Shown here piece by piece: positions 57,586-64,000 of a DNA stretch of 64,000 bases. The notes under the pieces are model-generated. The model made no database searches, was not told the origin of the DNA, and worked only from the letters and a program-made list of their open reading frames with translations. Position 1 is the first letter of the stretch, and each line of letters starts with the position of its first letter. Origin of the DNA: Herbidospora sakaeratensis (GTDB taxonomy: Bacteria > Actinomycetota > Actinomycetes > Streptosporangiales > Streptosporangiaceae). The position numbers were made by a program, and so were the translations under genes. The DNA lies in the NCBI RefSeq assembly GCF_001570525.1, contig NZ_BBXC01000009.1, positions 52,328-116,327 on the forward strand, read 5' to 3'.

Positions 57586-58299
57586 GTGAGTGACCGCAGC
57601 GTACGAGACGACGCAAGCCGCCCCAGCGGGCGCGGTGAGCCGATCCGTGTGCTGATCGTCGATGATCACTCGCTGATCCGCCGCAGCCTGGTGCTGGCCC
57701 TCCAGGCCGAAGCGGACATCGAGGTCGCCGGTGAGGCGAGCGACGGTCAGGAGGCCGTGGCGCTCGCCGAGAAGCTGCTGCCCGACGTCGTGCTGATGGA
57801 CGTGCGGATGCCCAGGCGCGACGGCATCGAGGCGACCAGGGCGATCAAGGAGAGCATGCCGACGACCCGGATCATCATGCTCACCGCCTCCGACGAGGAG
57901 GAGGACCTGTTCGAGGCCTTCAAGGCCGGCGCGACGGGTTACCTGCTGAAAGACGTCCAGATCGACGAGGTCCCCGACGCCGTCCGCGGCGTGCACAGCG
58001 GGCAGTCGTTCATCAACCCCGCCATGGCGACCAAGCTGATCACCGAGTTCGCCAGCATCAGCCGCAAAGAGGCCGAGCGGCCGCCCCAGCTTCCGGTGCC
58101 CCGGCTGACCGACCGGGAGATGGAAGTGCTCCGGCTGGTGGCGAAGGGGATGAACAACCGCGAAATCGCGAAGGAACTCTTCATCTCGGAGAACACGGTG
58201 AAGAACCACGTCCGCAACATCCTGGAGAAGCTGCAACTGCACAGCCGGATGGAAGCGGTCGTCTACGCGGTCAGGGAACGTCTCCTCGAGATCACCTGA
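57586..58299 (+). CDS. NarL/FixJ-type response regulator (LuxR HTH)
   Basis: 237 residues. Receiver domain with [13 protein letters not shown], phospho-acceptor Asp72 in VVLMDVRMP, Thr in IIMLTASD and Lys in GYLLKDVQ. The LuxR-type HTH is [40 protein letters not shown] (about 170-210). There is no histidine kinase next to it, so its partner is elsewhere or it is an orphan. The GTG follows GGAGGAG. It sits between hpf and secA and is insulated from hpf by a hairpin. It overlaps the convergent AlkX-like gene by 8 nt. Confidence 0.93.
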   Translation: MSDRSVRDDASRPSGRGEPIRVLIVDDHSLIRRSLVLALQAEADIEVAGEASDGQEAVALAEKLLPDVVLMDVRMPRRDGIEATRAIKESMPTTRIIMLTASDEEEDLFEAFKAGATGYLLKDVQIDEVPDAVRGVHSGQSFINPAMATKLITEFASISRKEAERPPQLPVPRLTDREMEVLRLVAKGMNNREIAKELFISENTVKNHVRNILEKLQLHSRMEAVVYAVRERLLEIT

Positions 58300-59425
58300 C
58301 GTCTTCGACGCGCAGACCCGTGCAGCCCACCCACGTCGCGGCTTCTCTCAGGGCCTCCTCGACGGCGTCGAGCTTCGTGACGCCCGGCTCCAGGGTCACC
58401 CGCCTGGCCACCAGGGTGGTTCCCTCGCGGGCCGGGTCGACGCGGGCGATCAGCTTGCCGCCGTGGAGGACCGGCATCGCGAAGTAGCCGTGGACCCGCT
58501 TCTCCTTCGGGACGTAGGCCTCCAGGCGGTGGGCCATGCCGAAGACACGCTCGGCGCGGGCGCGTTCCCAGATCAGGGAGTCGAAGGGGCTGAGCAGGGT
58601 GGTGCGGTGGCGACCCCGCGCCTCGCCCAGGGCCAGCGCCTCGGGGTCGGCCCAGGCGTTGGGGCCGCCCTTTCTGGCCGCCGGCCAGCCCGCCACCGTC
58701 ACGGGCACCAGGCCGCTCGCGCCGCCGAGCAGGGCGTCGTCGAGCATCGCGGCGTGTTTGTCCTTGACCCTCGTGTAGTCGACCAGGTCGGCCCTGGTCG
58801 CCACGGCCAGGGAGCGGCCCGCGATCGAGGTCAGCCGGGTCACGCACTCTTCGTCGGTGAGGTCGATCTCCCGGTGTTCGGCGGGGATCGCGCGTTCGGC
58901 CAGGTCGTAGACGCGCCGCCAGCCCACCCGCCGCACGCAGACGACGTCGCCCACGTCGAGCAGGAACTCGACGGAGATCTTGGCGTCGGACCAGTCCCAC
59001 CAGGGGCCGCCCTTCTTGGCGCCGCCGATGTCTCCGGTGGTCAGGGGGCCGTCTTGGCGTACCCGATCGAGGATCTCGCCCACCGTCGCGGGCACCTCGT
59101 GCCAGCGGAACCGCCGTTCGCGGTAGGCGCGGCGGCGGAAGGCGTAGACCGGCCAGTGCTCGACGGGCAGAATGCAGGCCGCGTGGCACCAGTATTCGAA
59201 GGCCGACCCGCTCCAGTAGGCCTGCTCGACCGCCGGGCGGCCGATCGCGCCGAGGCGGGCGTAGGCCACCAGCTCATGGGAGCGGGCCAGCACCGAGATC
59301 GTGTCGAGCTGCACGGCGCCCAGGCGGCGCAGCATGCCCGCCGGGCCGCCCCTGCGGCCGCCGGCGCCCAGGAAACCCTGGGCGCGCAGGATGAGCCGTC
59401 GTGCTTCGTCGGCCGTGAGGTCCAT
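58292..59425 (-). CDS. AlkX/YcaQ-like winged-helix DNA glycosylase (HTH_42 family)
   Basis: 377 residues. [22 protein letters not shown] carries the QxD motif (Q39, D41) of the YcaQ/AlkX branch, which unhooks DNA interstrand cross-links; AlkZ enzymes have QxQ instead. Three winged-helix units and the DNA-binding segment RFRWHE fit the family, as do [18 protein letters not shown] and the C-terminal beta-barrel [20 protein letters not shown]. AlkZ relatives protect producers of azinomycin-like alkylating antibiotics, but no antibiotic cluster is visible here, so housekeeping repair is more likely. No ribosome site stands out. Confidence 0.85.
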   Translation of the reverse strand: MDLTADEARRLILRAQGFLGAGGRRGGPAGMLRRLGAVQLDTISVLARSHELVAYARLGAIGRPAVEQAYWSGSAFEYWCHAACILPVEHWPVYAFRRRAYRERRFRWHEVPATVGEILDRVRQDGPLTTGDIGGAKKGGPWWDWSDAKISVEFLLDVGDVVCVRRVGWRRVYDLAERAIPAEHREIDLTDEECVTRLTSIAGRSLAVATRADLVDYTRVKDKHAAMLDDALLGGASGLVPVTVAGWPAARKGGPNAWADPEALALGEARGRHRTTLLSPFDSLIWERARAERVFGMAHRLEAYVPKEKRVHGYFAMPVLHGGKLIARVDPAREGTTLVARRVTLEPGVTKLDAVEEALREAATWVGCTGLRVEDVR

Positions 59426-59465
59426 CCGGCCGACTGTAGCCGGGGGCGCCGACAGTTCTAACGGG

Positions 59466-59735
59466 TCAGTGCTCGAAGGGGCTGTGGTGGTCGCGGGCGT
59501 CCATGACGCGCGGGGCGTCGATCACGACGTCGGAGAAGACGTCGAAGACCAGGGCGAGGATCGCGCCCACGGCCGACACGCCGACGCCGACCCAGACCAT
59601 GGTCCAGTTGGCCGTGTCGGCGCCCAGGCCGGTGAGGCCCGCGCCGCTGATGATCGTGCCGATCAGGATCGTCGTCACCGCCACCCACGACTTCGCGCTG
59701 CCCGCGTGGCTTCCCTGGTGTGAGGTCTCTGCCAT
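59466..59735 (-). CDS. Small two-helix membrane protein (HGxxPAAW-like)
   Basis: 89 residues. [23 protein letters not shown] and [23 protein letters not shown] are two membrane helices, with a short N-terminal [12 protein letters not shown] and a C-terminal tail rich in His and Asp. The start resembles the actinomycete small-membrane-protein family with an HGxxPAAW motif, though not exactly. Divergent from secA. Function unknown. Confidence 0.65.
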   Translation of the reverse strand: MAETSHQGSHAGSAKSWVAVTTILIGTIISGAGLTGLGADTANWTMVWVGVGVSAVGAILALVFDVFSDVVIDAPRVMDARDHHSPFEH

Positions 59736-59947
59736 TCCGCCCTACCCGACTCGCGCCTTCCGCGTCCCTGACTGGAACACCAGGCGGTCTCCTTACGTTT
59801 GACAGGGTTGAGCCTATCGACCCCGTCCCCCGGTCCGCCGCGCCGCTCCCGCTGAAACTCGTGGTGGCTGTGTCTGGTGGTCGAACGGCCTACCATGGCA
59901 CAGGGGAAGTGTGTCTCGTCCTCAGACCTGCGAGGAGCTTTACAAAA

Positions 59948-62743
<2,796 letters not shown>

Positions 62744-62760
62744 CCGGTAGACGACGCCGA

Positions 62761-62793
62761 AGCCCTCTCCTTCGAGGTGAAGGAGAGGGCTTT
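62761..62793 (+). terminator. Intrinsic terminator of secA
   Basis: AGCCCTCTCCTTC and GAAGGAGAGGGCT form a perfect 13-bp stem with a GAGGT loop, followed by a short T-run (TTTC). It begins 18 nt after the secA stop. Confidence 0.9.
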
Positions 62794-63256
62794 CGCATGT
62801 ACGACCCCAGCGGTGGGAGAGGTTCCCGGCTCTGGGCGCGGGGTCGTCCGCCGGTGGCTCTGACGGCGAGCGGGATGACGCCGAGCGTCATTCAGCAGCT
62901 CGCCGAACCCATCCGCGATCGCGTCCGTGCGGCGGTGGGGGTTACCCGCTCGGCTGGGGCCTCGGTGTGGCTTTGGCTTCATGGTGATGGAGAGGCCGCC
63001 GGATTCCGGGGTGTGGGAACCCGAGCTCAACGCGCTGCGTGCTGGTCAGAGCTCCGGCGTGCGCTGAAAGGGTCGCCGAACAGTGCCCAGCGCCGAGTCA
63101 TCAGGCCGGAGCGTGCGGTACCGGCTGAGCCGGATGCTCAGGCGGTGCAGAAGGCGGTTCGAGGCTGGAGCAGGGTCGGTCATACGTCTTCAGGTTGCTG
63201 GGGTCCTAGCAATGGCTCCTGGTCGGGGGTGCGCCGTTCGAGTCGAGTCGGACACT
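62794..63256. other. Non-coding stretch between secA terminator and repeat array
   Basis: Open frames here (for example 62797-63309 plus, 62740-63030 minus) have no recognisable domain, no ribosome site and low-complexity, Arg/Gly/Ser-rich translations, so I do not call them. The G+C level and lack of strand-consistent third-base bias fit degraded or intergenic DNA. Confidence 0.5.
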
Positions 63257-63428
63257 TAGTGACGGTGCTCAAGCATGCGGGAAGCCGGGCTCGGGCATGC
63301 GGGAAGTAGTGACAGCGCTCGGGCATGCGGGAAGTAGTGACAGCGCTCGGGCATGCGGGAAGTAGTGACAGCGCTCGGGCATGCGGGAAGTAGTGACAGT
63401 GCTCGGTTATGCGGGAAGCCGGGCTCGG
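63257..63428. repeat. 28-bp tandem repeat array with flanking 22-bp variants
   Basis: Four head-to-tail 28-bp units (63295, 63323, 63351, 63379) begin with GCATGCGGGAAG and contain TAGTGACAGCGCTCGG. The first three are identical, and the fourth has one C-to-T change. A 22-bp variant (GCATGCGGGAAGCC...) flanks each side (63273-63294, 63407-63428), and a partial copy starts at 63257. Units are contiguous with no spacers, so this is not CRISPR. The period is not a multiple of three, and each unit holds TAGTGA, so the plus strand is non-coding. Confidence 0.9.
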
Positions 63429-63473
63429 ACCAGGCTTCACACAGCTCCGCTCAGACCCGGCTTCAGAGAGACG

Positions 63474-63513
63474 CTGCTGTGCGCCGCAGAGATTGTCAGA
63501 CGGCGCACAGCAG
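63474..63513 (-). terminator. Hairpin terminator of the Rv3235-family gene
   Basis: CTGCTGTGCGCCG and CGGCGCACAGCAG form a perfect 13-bp stem with a 14-nt loop, beginning 13 nt past the stop codon of the minus-strand gene. No strong T-run on the minus strand. Confidence 0.7.
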
Positions 63514-63526
63514 GCCCCTGATCGGG

Positions 63527-64000
63527 TCAGGCGGTTTCGAACTCCGTCAGGACCCACTGGACGCCGCGGCGTTCCAGGCGGGCCGCCAGGACGCGGCTGC
63601 GAGGGGTGCAGCGGACAAGGGCGCACATCTCCACCGTGTCCTCGTTCGGCTGCTGGACATGGGGCACCCCCACCCACGGTGGGCGAGTGCTGTCGATCAT
63701 CTTTCCGGCGCGCAGGAGACTCGCGTAGGCCGGGGCGCTGAGCCGGTTCTGAACTGTCTGCGGGGGCCGGCGGCCGGCCAGGATCTCGGCCAGGGCTTGG
63801 GCCAGGCTGCGCAGCCGCCGCTCGTCGGGCATCGGAACCGGGGTGGGCTCCGGCTCGTGCGCCAGGGCCAGGGAGCCGTGGGTGCGGGGGGCCGGCGGGC
63901 CCAGGCGGTGGATCTCGGCGGGCAGGGGGCGCGCGGCGTCGGAGGGGGAGACGCGGTCGATTTCCGCCAGGTCGGCGTAGACGGGGTCGGGGGTTGGGGT
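63527..64000 (-). CDS. Rv3235-family protein (5' end beyond window)
   Basis: 158 codons are visible and remain open to the window edge, so the N-terminus is missing. The C-terminal 100 residues (from MPDERRLRSLAQALAEILAGRRPPQTV to WVLTEFETA) resemble the Rv3235-type hypothetical proteins, whose gene lies near secA1 in M. tuberculosis. The visible N-terminal part is Pro-rich and may be disordered. There is no enzymatic motif. An internal ATG is at 63832, but the frame continues with good coding bias beyond it. Function unknown. Confidence 0.75.
   Translation of the reverse strand, partial: TPTPDPVYADLAEIDRVSPSDAARPLPAEIHRLGPPAPRTHGSLALAHEPEPTPVPMPDERRLRSLAQALAEILAGRRPPQTVQNRLSAPAYASLLRAGKMIDSTRPPWVGVPHVQQPNEDTVEMCALVRCTPRSRVLAARLERRGVQWVLTEFETA

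Noticed and set aside
58292..59425. Antibiotic self-resistance glycosylase (AlkZ/AZL type)
   Set aside because: QxD instead of QxQ and no biosynthetic cluster nearby.
62797..63309. Open frame of 170 codons after the secA terminator
   Set aside because: No domain, no ribosome site, low-complexity translation, and it ends inside the repeat array.
63257..63428. Possible CRISPR array, because of several 28-bp repeats
   Set aside because: Units abut directly with no spacers and no cas genes are present. It is a simple tandem repeat.
63180..63677. Minus-strand open frame with repeated CHYFPHAR-type peptides
   Set aside because: It is the translation of the 28-bp repeat read in successive frames, covers the terminator and the end of the Rv3235-family gene, and has no start site or homology.

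Overview
The window is 64 kb of very GC-rich DNA with strong third-position G/C, frequent GTG and TTG starts, and many ATGA, GTGA or TGATG stop-start overlaps. It is a chromosomal segment of an actinomycete. Gene order from about 23 kb to the end follows the Mycobacterium tuberculosis Rv3235-Rv3267 neighbourhood: LCP protein, manC, fbiA/fbiB, whiB, DUF3499, manB, SIS isomerase, ahcY, mtrA-mtrB-lpqB, comF-like, hpf, secA, Rv3235-like. A sporulation-type WhiB, a SpoIIM-family protein and the glycan genes fit a sporulating, filamentous actinomycete, perhaps Streptosporangiales. That placement is inference. No rRNA, tRNA, CRISPR array, phage or insertion sequence was seen.

Layout. (1) 1-8.5 kb is a polyol-phosphate or teichoic-like polymer cluster: a truncated CDP-glycerol glycerophosphotransferase, a TarI/TarJ-like cytidylyltransferase-reductase fusion, two CDP-alcohol phosphotransferases, a DUF5941 membrane protein, a standalone nucleotidyltransferase, a glycerol-1-phosphate-type dehydrogenase and a GT2 enzyme. 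(2) 8.5-24.3 kb is a cell-surface glycan region: GT4 and GT2 enzymes, two polytopic GT-C-like proteins, an acyltransferase, an LCP ligase, a methyltransferase, a flippase-like membrane protein and ManC. (3) 24.3-30 kb holds an AlkA-type DNA glycosylase and coenzyme F420 genes fbiC, fbiB and fbiA. (4) 30-43.9 kb holds a repeat-bearing membrane protein, whiB, a large GT2 membrane protein, DUF5719, a zincin-like protein, DUF3499, the manB-Trm112-SIS operon, a CDF transporter, a MerR regulator and two tandem adenosylhomocysteinase-family genes. (5) 44.1-51.1 kb is the RDD-SpoIIM-DUF58-MoxR-DUF4350-DUF4129 block, which in M. tuberculosis sits elsewhere (Rv3689-Rv3695). (6) 51.3-64 kb holds mtrA-mtrB-lpqB, comF-like, a structured leader RNA, hpf, a LuxR-type response regulator, an AlkX/YcaQ-like glycosylase, secA, a 28-bp tandem repeat and a partial Rv3235-family gene.

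How the genes fit together. ManB, the SIS isomerase and ManC would supply mannose-1-phosphate and GDP-mannose. The GT2/GT4/GT-C enzymes and the flippase would assemble glycans on lipid carriers, and the LCP protein would attach polymers to peptidoglycan. MtrAB-LpqB and WhiB link envelope, division and development. SecA and HPF are core secretion and ribosome-hibernation functions.

The most notable signals are these. The hpf leader is a roughly 260-nt RNA closed by a perfect 12-bp long-range helix, with its own sigma-70-like promoter; it probably belongs to the raiA-motif class. The first cluster combines glycerol-1-phosphate-type chemistry with CDP-alcohol chemistry, and one of its transferases has His in place of the last motif Asp. 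A perfect palindrome overlaps the whiB -10 element. A divergent short adenosylhomocysteinase paralogue follows ahcY directly.
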